64,000 nt of DNA. Source: Abiotrophia sp938010525 (lineage in GTDB: Bacteria; Bacillota; Bacilli; Lactobacillales; Aerococcaceae). Made by a program: the position numbers and the translations under genes. The notes under the pieces were generated by a model. That model saw only the letters and a list, made by a program, of their open reading frames with translations. It searched no databases and was not told the DNA's origin. The stretch is taken from NCBI RefSeq assembly GCF_938010525.1, contig NZ_CALLVK010000022.1, positions 1-64,000 of the forward strand, written 5' to 3'. Positions 16,421-25,959 of this stretch are shown here, piece after piece (positions within the stretch are counted from its first letter, which is position 1; the number at the start of each line of letters is the position of its first letter).

Positions 16421-17677
16421 ATGGAAGCTAGACTTACCCAAGCATCCAATAAACAACTTAATAAACTGATTGTATCCAACCTAGCCGGTACGCTCGGTTC
16501 CGCCATTCTAACCTTCGTCATCGGCTTGATTATCCTCAAGCACAGTGACTCAGCCTTCTACTTCGGCCTGTCCCAGGCAGTAGGACCGGTGGTTTCCCTG
16601 CTACTGCTGCCCTTTACCGGTGGCCTAGTCGATAAATACAACAAACAACACATCATTGTTTGGGCGCAAGGTCTCAGTATCCTAGCCTTGGGGCTCTTCG
16701 CCGGCTTTATCGCCACCACCCATCTGACTAGTAATCTGCTTATGGTCTTCCTGCTCTTGATTGCCCTCAAGATTTCCGACCAATTCCTGTCCACTGCTTC
16801 GATGGCAGCCGCTACCAACCTAGTTGTTGAGGAGCACGTCCATAAACTCAGATCCATCGAACAAACCATTGGCGCCCTGTCTCAATTTATCGCGCCTATT
16901 GCTGGGGTTGCCCTCTATGCCATGCTACCCCTGGAATACTTAGTAGGGCTAGAGATTGTCTTAGAAGCCCTCGTCATTATCATCACCCTGACCCTTAACT
17001 TCCGCCTCCTTGCGCATCATCAAGCGGATGCCCAAGCCTCTCTCTTCACCCTCTTCAAGGAAGGGCTGGACTTTATCAAGGCCCACAAGAAATTCCAACA
17101 TACCTTGGCTCTCTTCATGTTCATTAACCTTCTGATTACAGGGGTCATTGTGGGCATGCCTTATGTCCAAGTCAAAGTCCTCAATTTCTCGGATTTTTAT
17201 TATGGCATCTCAGAAGCCGCCCTCAGCCTAGGCTTTATCTTGGTGGGGATTTATCTCTCCACCCGCAAAGCGGTCTCTTACCCACTTCGGTTAGCCTGGA
17301 AATCCATCATGATCATAGGTGGTTTGATTACTCTGACGGGCGCTGTTCTCTTGCTACCCCTGTCGACAGATGCCTTCTTTGCCATCTTCCTTCTAATCAA
17401 TTTAATCTTTGGTGGCTTCTCAACAGCCATTAACATTCCTATGATGACCTGGATCACTCAGGTAGTACCGACTCACTATCAAGGCCGGATTTTCAATATT
17501 GTTACGACCACTACCCAACTCCTAACACCCCTCGGGATGGTGGCCTTCTCTATCGGCTTTGACTACTTGCCAGCTAGCCTGCTCTTCCTCTTATGCGGCG
17601 CCATTATGGTAGGCGTGACCGCCTACTGGCCTCGCTTCTGCAAGGTCAACATCTTGAGCAACCAATTAGAAGACTAA
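16421..17677 (+). CDS. MFS transporter
   Basis: A 418-residue integral membrane protein with about twelve membrane segments, of the MFS_3-like drug/enterobactin-exporter group. The loop 2-3 motif is visible as GGLVDKYNKQHIIVWAQ. The start follows AAAGGAG. It lies alone on the plus strand between two minus-strand operons and ends at its own terminator. Substrate cannot be inferred; macrolide or peptide export are possibilities. Confidence 0.88.
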   Translation: MEARLTQASNKQLNKLIVSNLAGTLGSAILTFVIGLIILKHSDSAFYFGLSQAVGPVVSLLLLPFTGGLVDKYNKQHIIVWAQGLSILALGLFAGFIATTHLTSNLLMVFLLLIALKISDQFLSTASMAAATNLVVEEHVHKLRSIEQTIGALSQFIAPIAGVALYAMLPLEYLVGLEIVLEALVIIITLTLNFRLLAHHQADAQASLFTLFKEGLDFIKAHKKFQHTLALFMFINLLITGVIVGMPYVQVKVLNFSDFYYGISEAALSLGFILVGIYLSTRKAVSYPLRLAWKSIMIIGGLITLTGAVLLLPLSTDAFFAIFLLINLIFGGFSTAINIPMMTWITQVVPTHYQGRIFNIVTTTTQLLTPLGMVAFSIGFDYLPASLLFLLCGAIMVGVTAYWPRFCKVNILSNQLED

Positions 17678-17691
17678 CCTCAACTAAGACC

Positions 17692-17721
17692 AAGCCACTA
17701 GCCAAGCTAGTGGCTTTTTTC
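17692..17721 (+). terminator. Terminator after the MFS gene
   Basis: Stem AAGCCACTAG / CTAGTGGCTT followed by TTTT. Confidence 0.85.
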
Positions 17722-17726
17722 ATATC

Positions 17727-17756
17727 AAAAAGGACTGGAAATATCTTCCAGTCCTT
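17727..17756 (-). terminator. Terminator after ftsX
   Basis: Minus-strand stem AAGGACTGGAA / TTCCAGTCCTT followed by a T-run. Confidence 0.85.
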
Positions 17757-17763
17757 TAGGCTC

Positions 17764-18654
17764 TTATATATCTAAGAAACGACGGATTGAGCGGCCTGCC
17801 CCTAGGCGACCTAAGACAATCCCAATCACTAGGAGTCCTGCTCCAACATAAGCCATGATTGGCATGGTGGCTACCAGCTGGAGATTAGCTAGACCTAAGA
17901 ATCCTGGCAAGTAGCTATGCGCTCCTTCATAGATACCATACAAGGCACCAAAGGCCAGAAGGCCCGAAATCAAGCCAATATAGGCTCCTTCATATTTGAA
18001 AGGTGCACGAATGTAACTCTTGGTTGCCCCTACTAGGCGCATAATCTCGATTTCTGTGCGGCGGGCCAAAATAGTCAGACGAATGGTATTTGACACCAGG
18101 AGTACCGCAAAGACAACGAAGATCGAGGCCAATACGGCGAGGACAATCCGCACTGCATTGATATTGCCTAGTATGGTCTCAACATCTGTTGAACCATAAT
18201 TGGCTGCTTCTACCTTGGCTAGCTTACGAATATCCTGGGCTACCTTGTCTAGGTTTTCACCCTTATCAACCGAGACCACATACACGTTATTGAGGGGGTT
18301 CTTATCCCCTTCAATGACATCGAAATCAGAAGTGATTGTCTTCTTATAGTGCTCTAGTTCCTCATCCTTGCTACGATAGACCACATCCGTAACATGCTCA
18401 AGACCTTGAATCTGCGTCTTGAGTGTGGCTTCTTCTTCTGCCGTCGCAATGCGGTCAATCAGCACCCGTACTTGGAAGGTCTGTTCGATATTGCGAGTCG
18501 CTTCATTAATGTTAGTCCAAATTAGGACGAAGCTCCCAATCATAATCAAGGTTAAGGTCATGGTGAAGATGGACACCAAGGTCATGAGTCCGTTACGGAA
18601 GAGGTTACGGAAACCGTCGCGAATATGACGGAAGAAACTTCTAATGGCTCTCAT
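17764..18654 (-). CDS. ftsX: Cell division protein FtsX
   Basis: A 296-residue permease-like protein: a cytoplasmic tail, a first membrane segment (about residues 22-46), a large extracellular loop (about 47-165), and three further segments. With FtsE it transmits signals to peptidoglycan hydrolases at the septum. I place the start at ATG 18654 (MRAIRSFFRH), close behind AAGGGGGAT; a longer frame to 18684 lacks a site. It overlaps ftsE by 14 bp. Confidence 0.96.
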   Translation of the reverse strand: MRAIRSFFRHIRDGFRNLFRNGLMTLVSIFTMTLTLIMIGSFVLIWTNINEATRNIEQTFQVRVLIDRIATAEEEATLKTQIQGLEHVTDVVYRSKDEELEHYKKTITSDFDVIEGDKNPLNNVYVVSVDKGENLDKVAQDIRKLAKVEAANYGSTDVETILGNINAVRIVLAVLASIFVVFAVLLVSNTIRLTILARRTEIEIMRLVGATKSYIRAPFKYEGAYIGLISGLLAFGALYGIYEGAHSYLPGFLGLANLQLVATMPIMAYVGAGLLVIGIVLGRLGAGRSIRRFLDI

Positions 18655-19327
18655 GGTAATCCCCCTTCCGGTCATCACGGACAATTCGACCGCCTTCTAG
18701 CACCACTACCCGGTGTTGGAAGTGGTCCACGAGGGTATCGTTATGGGTCCCCATCAAAATGGTGGTTCCCCGGCGATGAATGGATTCTAGGACACGATGA
18801 ATGCCCATGGCTGTCTCAGGGTCCAAGTTACCCGTTGGCTCGTCCGCAATCAAGATAGCTGGACGGTTAGCAATGGCCCGCGCAATGGCCACCCGTTGTT
18901 GTTCCCCACCTGATAACTCATTTGGATAGGATTTGGCCTTATGGGATAAGCCCACTAATTCTAAAACTTCCTTAACCCGGGCTTTAATAGTCCGGCCACT
19001 CTCGCCCGTTACCTCTAGGGCATAGGCGATATTTTCGTAGACGTTCAATTTAGGCAGCAACTTGAAGTCCTGGAAGACTACCCCTACCGTCCGGCGCAAA
19101 TGTGGCACTTGGCGTTCTTTAAGCTTATTGAGGTTAAAGTCCCCTACCCGGATAGTCCCGCGGGTCTGCATTTCTTCACGATAAAGTAACTTCATCAGGG
19201 TCGACTTACCGGAGCCACTTGGCCCAATCAAGTAGACAAACTCCCCTTTGTCAATGAAGAGGTTGATGTCGCGGAGGGCAATAGTCCCCTTGTCATATTG
19301 TTTGCTGACACGTTGTAATTGAATCAT
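18641..19327 (-). CDS. ftsE: Cell division ATP-binding protein FtsE
   Basis: A 228-residue ABC ATPase partner of FtsX. Walker A is GPSGSGKST, the Q-loop VGVVFQDFKLLPKLNVYENIAYALEV is FtsE-like, the signature is LSGGEQQRVAIARAI and Walker B is ILIADEPTGNLDPE. It lies downstream of prfB in the order prfB-ftsE-ftsX that is common in Firmicutes. Confidence 0.97.
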   Translation of the reverse strand: MIQLQRVSKQYDKGTIALRDINLFIDKGEFVYLIGPSGSGKSTLMKLLYREEMQTRGTIRVGDFNLNKLKERQVPHLRRTVGVVFQDFKLLPKLNVYENIAYALEVTGESGRTIKARVKEVLELVGLSHKAKSYPNELSGGEQQRVAIARAIANRPAILIADEPTGNLDPETAMGIHRVLESIHRRGTTILMGTHNDTLVDHFQHRVVVLEGGRIVRDDRKGDYHESH

Positions 19328-19424
19328 CTGGTCACCTTCTTTCTCTTTCTTCTTCTAAAATTAGTCACTCTAAGTCTACCACATTCCCTCGTCCACTGGG
19401 TCACAAGGAGATGTCAATTGTGTA

Positions 19425-20538
19425 TCAGGAAGCTGAGTCGCCCATTTGCCATTTGAGATATGCATCGATAAAGCCGTTGAGGTCGCCGTCCATGACGGCC
19501 CCCGTGTTGCCCACTTCGTAGCCAGTCCGGTGATCCTTGACCATGGCGTAGGGATGGAATACATAGGAGCGAATCTGCGAGCCCCAGGCAATGTCCTTTT
19601 GTTCCCCTTTAAGGGCGGCTAATTCCTTGGCCTTGTTCTCTTCCTCTAATTGGTAGAGCTTGGCTTTGAGCATGGCCATGGCTAAATCCCGGTTCTGGAA
19701 CTGGGAACGTTGGGACTGGCTCTGAGTCACTATGCCGGTCGGAATATGGGTAATCCGGATGGCAGAGGAGGTCTTGTTAATGTGCTGACCCCCAGCCCCT
19801 GATGCCCGATAGGTGTCGATACGCAAATCATCCGGGTTGATGTCGATTTCGATGGTGTCATCCAACATAGGCGTCACTTCTACCGAAGCGAAGGAAGTAT
19901 GGCGCCGGCTGTTGGAGTCAAAAGGCGAAATCCGCACCAAACGGTGTACCCCTTTCTCTGACTTGAGGTAGCCATAGGCATTGTGGCCTTCGATTTCCAA
20001 GATCACACTCTTAATACCCGCTTCTTCCCCGTCTTGGTAATCCAAGACTGTTACCTTGAAGCCCTGCTTATCCGCCCAACGCTGATACATACGCAGTAGC
20101 ATACTGCCCCAGTCCTGGGATTCGGTCCCGCCAGCCCCTGGATGAATTTCCAGAATGGCATTATTGGCATCATGAGGTCCCGACAGGAGCAACTTCATCT
20201 CATAGGCATCTAAGTCCGCTTGGACTTGGGCAACCTGACCTTCCGCTTCAGCCAAGATATCGGCATCTTCTGTCTCATCATAGAGTTCAATGGCCACCTC
20301 AATGTCCGCCACACCTTCTTCCAAGGCATGAATGGTCGAGTAAGTCTCCTTAGCTAGGTTCAGTTGACTGATAATTTTCTGAGCCTTTTCGTTATCATCC
20401 CAGAAATCAGGCGCCGACATCTGATGTTCGTAGTCGGCAATATCTGCTTCTAAAGCCTCTAAGTCAAAGAGACCCCCTGAAGCTAGCTAATTGGTTATTG
20501 GCTTTGTCAATGAATTGACGAATTTCATATAATTCCAT
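19425..20538 (-). CDS. prfB: Peptide chain release factor 2, with programmed +1 frameshift
   Basis: RF2 reads UGA and UAA stops. The gene starts at ATG 20538 (MELYEIRQFIDKANNQLASF), hits an in-frame UGA at 20464-20466, and continues in the +1 frame (DLEALEADIADYEH...) to 19425. The shift site is the classical arrangement: a Shine-Dalgarno-like AGGGGG at 20473-20478, then CTT TGA C. RF2 thus autoregulates its own synthesis. The main frame contains the GGQ motif in SGAGGQHINKTSSAIR. A stand-alone start at MSAPDFWDD (20420) is not needed. It has its own promoter. Confidence 0.96.
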
Positions 20539-20570
20539 AATCAACGCTCCTTCGTTTAGTCAATCACCTT

Positions 20571-20599
20571 ATTGTACCACGCAAAACCTAGCGGGACAA
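20571..20599 (-). promoter_or_regulatory. prfB promoter
   Basis: Minus-strand TTGTCC (20594-20599), 17 bp, TACAAT (20571-20576) with a TGG extension. Confidence 0.7.
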
Positions 20600-20601
20600 T
20601 G

Positions 20602-20625
20602 GTAAAAGGCCCCAGCAGAGGGCCT
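20602..20625 (-). terminator. Terminator after the MerR gene
   Basis: Minus-strand AGGCCC / GGGCCT hairpin followed by TTTTACC. It overlaps the -35 region of prfB. Confidence 0.6.
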
Positions 20626-20647
20626 ATGACTTGAATTGTTGCTAGTT

Positions 20648-21010
20648 TTAAACTTCTAATCGCTGACGCAATTGCTCGGCCAAAGCGCCCAAGGAAGCCC
20701 GGCGGCGGTCCAAGTCAGCTTGTTGGCGGTCTAAATCTGCTAGCTCTTCCTCTACAACCATCAAATTCTCCCGCCATTGAATCTCGGTCCCGCAAGCCGT
20801 CTCATGCAATTCCTTAATGCGTTTAATGGCCTTGACCGATAAGCCCAGGGCTCGCAGTTCCAAAATATTGGTCAAAGCCGCCTCATGTTCAGGCAACCAC
20901 TGATACTTGCCGGCCACCTTATCAGGCACCACGAGCCCCTCTTCAATATAGAATCTCAGAGTGTCGCGACTGACCTGGTATTTGGCTTCAATCTGTCCCG
21001 TCTGCAACAT
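20648..21010 (-). CDS. MerR family transcriptional regulator
   Basis: A 120-residue regulator. The winged helix is near the N-terminus (TGQIEAKYQVSRDTLRFYIEEGLVVP) and is followed by a coiled coil rich in Leu, Asp and Arg (about residues 70-118) for dimerisation. No Cys cluster is present for metal sensing. The start at ATG 21010 follows GAGGAGGAG; upstream codons belong to the divergent promoter region. It is divergently arranged with a small membrane protein gene, its likely target. Confidence 0.88.
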   Translation of the reverse strand: MLQTGQIEAKYQVSRDTLRFYIEEGLVVPDKVAGKYQWLPEHEAALTNILELRALGLSVKAIKRIKELHETACGTEIQWRENLMVVEEELADLDRQQADLDRRRASLGALAEQLRQRLEV

Positions 21011-21047
21011 TTTGGTCTCCTCCTCTTGACAGGGGCTTAGCCCCTCA

Positions 21048-21069
21048 GGTTTTACTAGAGATAGTAACC
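21048..21069. promoter_or_regulatory. Dyad in the merR divergent region
   Basis: GGTTTTACT-AGAG-ATAGTAACC is an imperfect dyad between the divergent genes. A TTGACA at 21026-21031 and a palindrome AGGGGC-TTA-GCCCCT (21031-21045) precede it on the plus strand. The long-spacer arrangement is MerR-like, but the -10 is unclear. Confidence 0.45.
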
Positions 21070-21086
21070 TACAAGGAGGTCCTATC

Positions 21087-21410
21087 ATGAAAATTATCTT
21101 ACTCAGTCTCTTCGTCCTCTACGCCCTAGTCATGCTAGGCGCTAGTCTTTATAGCCGGCGCCCCGGTCTGGCTTGGCTGACCGGACTTAATGTCCTTTGC
21201 GCCTTGGGCCTTATGGTAACTAGCCTAGCAGCCTACTTGGGTTGGCTGTCGCACGAGCCTGCCTGTTTTGGGCTAGGACTAGCCTTGCTCAGCCTCATGG
21301 TCTGCGCCCCTCTCAACGGCCATTATCTACTAGGCCGCATCCAAGCACGTCACCTCCTCATTCGTGGCGGCTTGTCTCTAATCCTCTGGCTAGCCTACTG
21401 GCTGATCTAA
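21087..21410 (+). CDS. Small integral membrane protein, MerR-linked
   Basis: A 107-residue protein with about four hydrophobic segments (roughly 3-20, 27-47, 54-78, 86-107) and little else. It starts after AGGAGG and is divergent from the MerR gene, so it may be that regulator's target. I do not recognise the family. It ends at a terminator (stem 21414-21423 with 21432-21441, then CTTTTT). Confidence 0.75.
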   Translation: MKIILLSLFVLYALVMLGASLYSRRPGLAWLTGLNVLCALGLMVTSLAAYLGWLSHEPACFGLGLALLSLMVCAPLNGHYLLGRIQARHLLIRGGLSLILWLAYWLI

Positions 21411-21413
21411 GCA

Positions 21414-21446
21414 AAGAGCCGGATCCCTAAAGTCCGGCTCTTCTTT
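21414..21446 (+). terminator. Terminator after the MerR-linked membrane protein gene
   Basis: AAGAGCCGGA / TCCGGCTCTT hairpin followed by CTTTTT. Confidence 0.8.
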
Positions 21447-21452
21447 TTGGGC

Positions 21453-21986
21453 TTAGCCTAGCAAGTCCCGTAATTTATCGAAGGTCTTGCCATTACGGAT
21501 GGTAATCTGCGGATAGAAGTCCTCCTTGAGCAGGTACTTGTGGTAGGAGGTCTTGAGGTATTCACTTTCCGTGCATTTGCCCCAGAAGACCGCTCGGTCG
21601 CCAAAATAAACCACTTCATCGTGTAGGGGCATGGCCTGAATGCGAGCCTTCATGTCCTCATAATCCACTTGATCCGTGTAAAAGAGGACATCGCGACGCG
21701 CCAAGGGCTCATGCCACCAGTCCGGCACTTGTGCGGCATCCGCCAAGTAGGCATCGCGACTTAAGACCACATGATAAATGGTAAAAGGATAAGTCGCCAA
21801 CATATCGCCAATCTTAGCCTTGATGCGCTCCAGAGGCTCCTCCGTTTCGAAAAAGGCATTCCCACTATTAATGTAGGTAGTGACTGCTTCATAACCCAAA
21901 GCCTCAATCTGAGCTCTAAGTTCACTCATGACCACTTTGTTCTTGCCACCAACATTAATTCCACGAAGTAATAAAAGGTATTTCAT
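21453..21986 (-). CDS. DUF1697 domain protein
   Basis: A 177-residue cytoplasmic protein of the DUF1697 family, recognisable from KYLLLLRGINVGGKNKVVM at the N-terminus and AVTTYINSGNAFFET soon after. Function of the family is unknown. The start is ambiguous: ATG 21986 is conventional for the family but sits about 13 bp after GGGAG, while TTG 21995 is closer (4 bp). It has an extended -10 TGCTATAAT (TATAAT at 22017-22022) and is monocistronic. Confidence 0.88.
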   Translation of the reverse strand: MKYLLLLRGINVGGKNKVVMSELRAQIEALGYEAVTTYINSGNAFFETEEPLERIKAKIGDMLATYPFTIYHVVLSRDAYLADAAQVPDWWHEPLARRDVLFYTDQVDYEDMKARIQAMPLHDEVVYFGDRAVFWGKCTESEYLKTSYHKYLLKEDFYPQITIRNGKTFDKLRDLLG

Positions 21987-22060
21987 AAATTTCAAGTCAC
22001 TCCCTATCTGGCTCCTATTATAGCATAATTTAGTGCTTGAAGGCCTATTATGCGCATAAA

Positions 22061-22091
22061 AACCTCGCTCCTATGTTTCAGGAGCGAGGTT
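22061..22091 (-). terminator. Terminator after the permease-CPBP gene
   Basis: Stem AACCTCGCTCCT / AGGAGCGAGGTT with a minus-strand T-run after it. Confidence 0.85.
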
Positions 22092-22096
22092 GTCTT

Positions 22097-24427
22097 TTAT
22101 TGCAGTTGCAAGATACCGTAATAAACAAGTAGCTGTATGACACTTACAAATAGGTTATTCCCAATATGGAGGGCGATGGAATCGATCAGCTGATTCCGAC
22201 GACGGAAGCTGAGGTAGAAAATAAAGCCCATGCCACCATAGATAGCCCATTCGAAGAAGGTGCTAGAGCCATGTAAATAACCGAATATCACAGACGACAC
22301 TAGGCCAGCCAACCAACCAAAATTCCCCTTACTACAGAAGAGTTTCTTGAAGTAGCCACGGAAGGCAAGTTCTTCGCTAATCGGTCCAATTACCGAGATA
22401 ACGAAATAGGCAATCCATAGGCTGGGTTCAGTGGCTAATCCTAATACGTTGCCTAAGGATACATCATTGGCCGTTTTTTGTTGATAAGCTTGCATCATAC
22501 TGTAGACCAGGATAATCACTATCCGCATAGCAATAGTAGAAACAAGCGCAATACCCAAGTCTTTCCAGCCGAACTTGAGACGTTCACCGGAAAGTTTGTA
22601 ATAGAACTTGAGACTGATAGCAGTGAAGATAATCCCACCTGCTAAGGCAGCCAACATCAAGTAGGTCTGTTGATCTCCCACGACTTGAGCCAGTAAATTG
22701 AAGACGACAACCTGTGGTAACAAGCTGAACATAATGGCTAGGAAGCCCAGGACAATGGCTGGTGGCCAATAATACCATTTATGTCTTAGTTGGCCAACCG
22801 CCTCAGCCCCACGGACTTGGACGGCTAGGCGATGCCAGGCCACTATCCCAATCATAGCTGCGACTGCTAGCAAGATAGCGGTCAGGAAGAGGGCGTGAAG
22901 ATAGCCTGTTCTCTCAGGCAACTTCATCAAGAGCACATACTCGCCTACAACCAAAGCAATGGTTACAATATAGCCTAGCAGCATCAGCATGCTCCGCACC
23001 CAGGTGCTGCCTCGACTATAGAGTTCGGAGACATTGGACCATTGGGTGACAGGCTCCAGATAATCCTTACTGTAGGACCAGCTAGACCAAGCCAGGCTGA
23101 CCACTAGCCAGGTTAAGATCAGACATCCGATGACCCACCACTCCATGCCTAAGAAGAGGCAGAGGCCAATCAATATGGCCAGCGCCAGTGGGCTTTGCAG
23201 ACCAACTAATAACCAGAATTTTTTCTTGAGATAGCCCATTAAATCCATTGGCAGGGTCTTGATATAGGCCAGATTGTCCCTTTCTAAGGAATGGCCCATC
23301 ATAGCTAGGCCACCGTAGCCAGCGTTAAAGCCAGCAATAAAGATGACCAGAAGCATGAGAGGCGCCAAGTAGCGAGCTTTCACCAATTCCGCCAACAGGT
23401 CTGGTTTTTCTGACAAGCCCCCTAGGATGGCAATCAGGAAGATATAAGGGAAGATACTACTCATCAGGATGGCCTGCATGAGCACCGAGCCCTCACTTAC
23501 CAGTCGCCAAACATAGGTTTTAACCCAAGATAGACGTCCCTGGCCATCTAAACTATAGATACGGCTCTTACGCTGACCTATGCCAGATTGGCTAGAAGTT
23601 GTCAGGGCTGCTTCGTAAAATTGTGGCACTACTTGAAGCCGCAAGAGGATTTGAAGCGCCCCTAAGGCTGCTAGCCATGGCAAAATACCTAGCCAGGCGC
23701 CCATTTGTCCTGGGTTCATCACCAGGTCATAGAAGGGCATAAAAATCTGTGCCATGCCAGATAGATTACTAAAATCATCCCGGCTGCCATTGATTTGGAA
23801 GACCGCCCAGAAGGTGATAATCATCACCAAAGCCATAAGCAGATTGGAAGCAAGTTGCTTATGTTGACGGAAAACAGTTGTTTTGGTCAGATAATGAGCC
23901 AGCACAATCAACAAGGAAATGATGGTGGCCAGAATCAGACTAAAGCCTAGCAGGGCTAGCGGCAAGGTCAAAATCAACAAGCCGGGGCTCTGAATAGCTA
24001 AGATGATAAAGTAGCAGAGGACTGGCAAGATGGTAAAGAGAATGACCATCAAGGCTGACAAGAGCTTGGCCAGCATGATTTCGCCCTCGGTATAGGCGTA
24101 AGGCCGATAGGCTTGTAGGTCGCCACTTTCATAGAAGACATTGTAGAAGGTCATAAAGCCCTGTCCCAGCATCATGAGCACGAAGACGGAAACAATGACC
24201 GTAAATCGAATGGGTGCCCCAGCCAGTTGGAAGAAGCCATTCATAAAGCAAAAGAGAAAGACATACATGGCTCCTACCAGTAGGTACTGACGGATGAGAA
24301 TCATGGGCACGTCTAGCTTCTTATTAGGGTTAGCGGCCTGTCTTTGACGATAACGGGTGAGTGCGCCAGCCTGACCGGCATAGAGGATATTGACCCGCAT
24401 CAGTTGCCATATCATTTTAAGACGCAT
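22097..24427 (-). CDS. ABC-2 type permease fused to a CPBP intramembrane protease domain
   Basis: 776 residues with many membrane segments. The first about 550 residues are permease-like, with paired hydrophobic clusters. The C-terminal about 170 residues form a CPBP (CAAX protease/bacteriocin-processing) domain: the EExxxR motif appears in GPISEELAFRGYFKK, FGYLHG supplies the FxxxH motif, and HIGNN supplies the HxxxN motif. CPBP proteins act in prenyl-protein processing or bacteriocin self-immunity. The fusion joins export and protease functions in one polypeptide. It overlaps the ATPase gene by 11 bp. The substrate is unknown. Confidence 0.85.
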   Translation of the reverse strand: MRLKMIWQLMRVNILYAGQAGALTRYRQRQAANPNKKLDVPMILIRQYLLVGAMYVFLFCFMNGFFQLAGAPIRFTVIVSVFVLMMLGQGFMTFYNVFYESGDLQAYRPYAYTEGEIMLAKLLSALMVILFTILPVLCYFIILAIQSPGLLILTLPLALLGFSLILATIISLLIVLAHYLTKTTVFRQHKQLASNLLMALVMIITFWAVFQINGSRDDFSNLSGMAQIFMPFYDLVMNPGQMGAWLGILPWLAALGALQILLRLQVVPQFYEAALTTSSQSGIGQRKSRIYSLDGQGRLSWVKTYVWRLVSEGSVLMQAILMSSIFPYIFLIAILGGLSEKPDLLAELVKARYLAPLMLLVIFIAGFNAGYGGLAMMGHSLERDNLAYIKTLPMDLMGYLKKKFWLLVGLQSPLALAILIGLCLFLGMEWWVIGCLILTWLVVSLAWSSWSYSKDYLEPVTQWSNVSELYSRGSTWVRSMLMLLGYIVTIALVVGEYVLLMKLPERTGYLHALFLTAILLAVAAMIGIVAWHRLAVQVRGAEAVGQLRHKWYYWPPAIVLGFLAIMFSLLPQVVVFNLLAQVVGDQQTYLMLAALAGGIIFTAISLKFYYKLSGERLKFGWKDLGIALVSTIAMRIVIILVYSMMQAYQQKTANDVSLGNVLGLATEPSLWIAYFVISVIGPISEELAFRGYFKKLFCSKGNFGWLAGLVSSVIFGYLHGSSTFFEWAIYGGMGFIFYLSFRRRNQLIDSIALHIGNNLFVSVIQLLVYYGILQLQ

Positions 24428-25160
24428 GAGACTCGCCTTCTTCCTTACGCCCTGCCAAATTCAAATAGATGGCTTCTAGGCTTTGGTCGGGATGTTCCGC
24501 CTTGAGTTCCGCCACGGTCCCATAGAAGATTAGTTCCCCCTTCTTAAGGATGGCCAGGCGATCACAGAGCTGCTCGGCTACTTCTAGCACGTGGGTAGAA
24601 AAGAGAACGGTCTTACCCTTGTCTGCATGGGCCCGCATGAGTTGCTTGAGGTCAAAAGCAGCCTGAGGATCCAAACCGGTCATAGGTTCGTCGAGAACCC
24701 AAATGTCAGGGTCAGACAAGAGAGCGCCAATGACGAAAACTTTCTGCCGCATACCGTGCGAGAAGGTCTCAATGACTTCATAACGGTGGTCGGCAAAATC
24801 AAAGAGACCAAGCAGATCTACTAGTCGATTTTCATAATCCTGCCTGTTTAGGCCATAAGAGGCAGCCACCAAGTCCCAGAATTCCTGGGCCGTCAGGCGT
24901 AGGAAGAGGTCTGGCGAATCGGCTACATAGCCAATCTTTTGCTTGATTCTTAGCCGGTGACTAGCTAAGTCGAAGCCATCGACCAGGATTTTGCCTGCAG
25001 TCGGGTTAATGACGGAGACTAGGGATTTGATGGTAGTGGATTTACCTGCCCCATTATGGCCGATTAGGCCGACAATTTGGCCTTCTTGGATGCTAAGATT
25101 GAGGTCTTTGAGGGCTTGAGTGGCCCCGTAAGTTTTAGAGACATTTTGAAATTCAATCAT
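24417..25160 (-). CDS. ABC transporter ATP-binding protein
   Basis: A 247-residue ATPase. Walker A is GHNGAGKST; the signature is FSHGMRQK, a variant common in the EcsA/NatA group; Walker B is IWVLDEPMTGLDPQ and the H-loop STHVLEVAE. It pairs with the permease-CPBP fusion and is the fourth gene of a five-gene operon headed by an XRE regulator. Its start at ATG 25160 follows AGGAGG. Confidence 0.94.
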   Translation of the reverse strand: MIEFQNVSKTYGATQALKDLNLSIQEGQIVGLIGHNGAGKSTTIKSLVSVINPTAGKILVDGFDLASHRLRIKQKIGYVADSPDLFLRLTAQEFWDLVAASYGLNRQDYENRLVDLLGLFDFADHRYEVIETFSHGMRQKVFVIGALLSDPDIWVLDEPMTGLDPQAAFDLKQLMRAHADKGKTVLFSTHVLEVAEQLCDRLAILKKGELIFYGTVAELKAEHPDQSLEAIYLNLAGRKEEGESHAS

Positions 25161-25184
25161 GGGAATTACCTCCTAATCTGCTGA

Positions 25185-25382
25185 TTACTTCTTATTCTTT
25201 CGCTGCTGCCAGTAGACAAATACGAAGAAACTCAGGCCTAGAATGAGGCCAATGCTAATTCGCAGGGTCGAATCCATCTGAATGAGAGATTCCTGCCAGT
25301 AACCCATGCCGCGAGACAGGGCGATGGCAATCAGGCCCATACCTGCCAGAATGGCTAGCCATCTTAGATAGTTAGTTTTCAT
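25185..25382 (-). CDS. Small membrane protein (65 aa)
   Basis: Two membrane segments (about residues 7-24 and 42-60) and a short basic tail (RKNKK). It starts after GAGGAGG and overlaps the DUF3278 gene by 11 bp, so it is translationally coupled. I do not recognise a family. The operon position suggests a role with the ABC transporter. Confidence 0.75.
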   Translation of the reverse strand: MKTNYLRWLAILAGMGLIAIALSRGMGYWQESLIQMDSTLRISIGLILGLSFFVFVYWQQRKNKK

Positions 25383-25959
25383 GGTCGTCCTCCTCTTGAC
25401 TAGACTCTAGGTCTTCTTCTAGGCCAGCTTGGCCATCTCGCAAACGCCGACGTCCTACTGTGTAGGTCACAAGCCCGAAGAAGACACCTCCTAAGGCATT
25501 AATGATAATGTAGCGCCACTGGGTCAGATGGGCCATGCCATCCTCACCCAAGAGGGCCCCAATGGCCGCTAGGGAAAAGTGCATCCAAACAGCGAAGAAA
25601 ATCCCGGCTTTTATGGCCGACCAGACTAAGTCTTTAAGGGCTTGCTGGACCTTATTAGGTTCGACTTCTAAGGCATCTAGCTTAAGGCGATGAACCTTGG
25701 TCGCCACATAGGTGTTGAGGCCTAGCAACACCAAGAGATTACATCCAAGCATGCCCCAAAAGGCCCACTCGGGTTGGAAGTACCAGAGAAAATAGGCTGC
25801 GACGTTGGCCAAGCCAAGATAGGTCAGCAAGATCAGATAGGCCTTGTTGCCAATCTTATTGATTTCTGCCATGCGATATTCGTCTAAGTTCTGTACCCCG
25901 TAAAAGCGGCGGATCCAGTTCTCCCAGCTAAATTTCTTATGCTTGTGTGGTTGATTCAT
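25372..25959 (-). CDS. DUF3278 membrane protein
   Basis: A 195-residue protein with an N-terminal FSWENWIRRFYGVQNLDEYR motif that I recognise from DUF3278, followed by four membrane segments in two pairs (about 40-90 and 110-165) and an acidic C-terminus. DUF3278 genes are often coupled to small XRE regulators, as here (23 bp overlap). Function is unknown. Confidence 0.82.
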   Translation of the reverse strand: MNQPHKHKKFSWENWIRRFYGVQNLDEYRMAEINKIGNKAYLILLTYLGLANVAAYFLWYFQPEWAFWGMLGCNLLVLLGLNTYVATKVHRLKLDALEVEPNKVQQALKDLVWSAIKAGIFFAVWMHFSLAAIGALLGEDGMAHLTQWRYIIINALGGVFFGLVTYTVGRRRLRDGQAGLEEDLESSQEEDDHEN

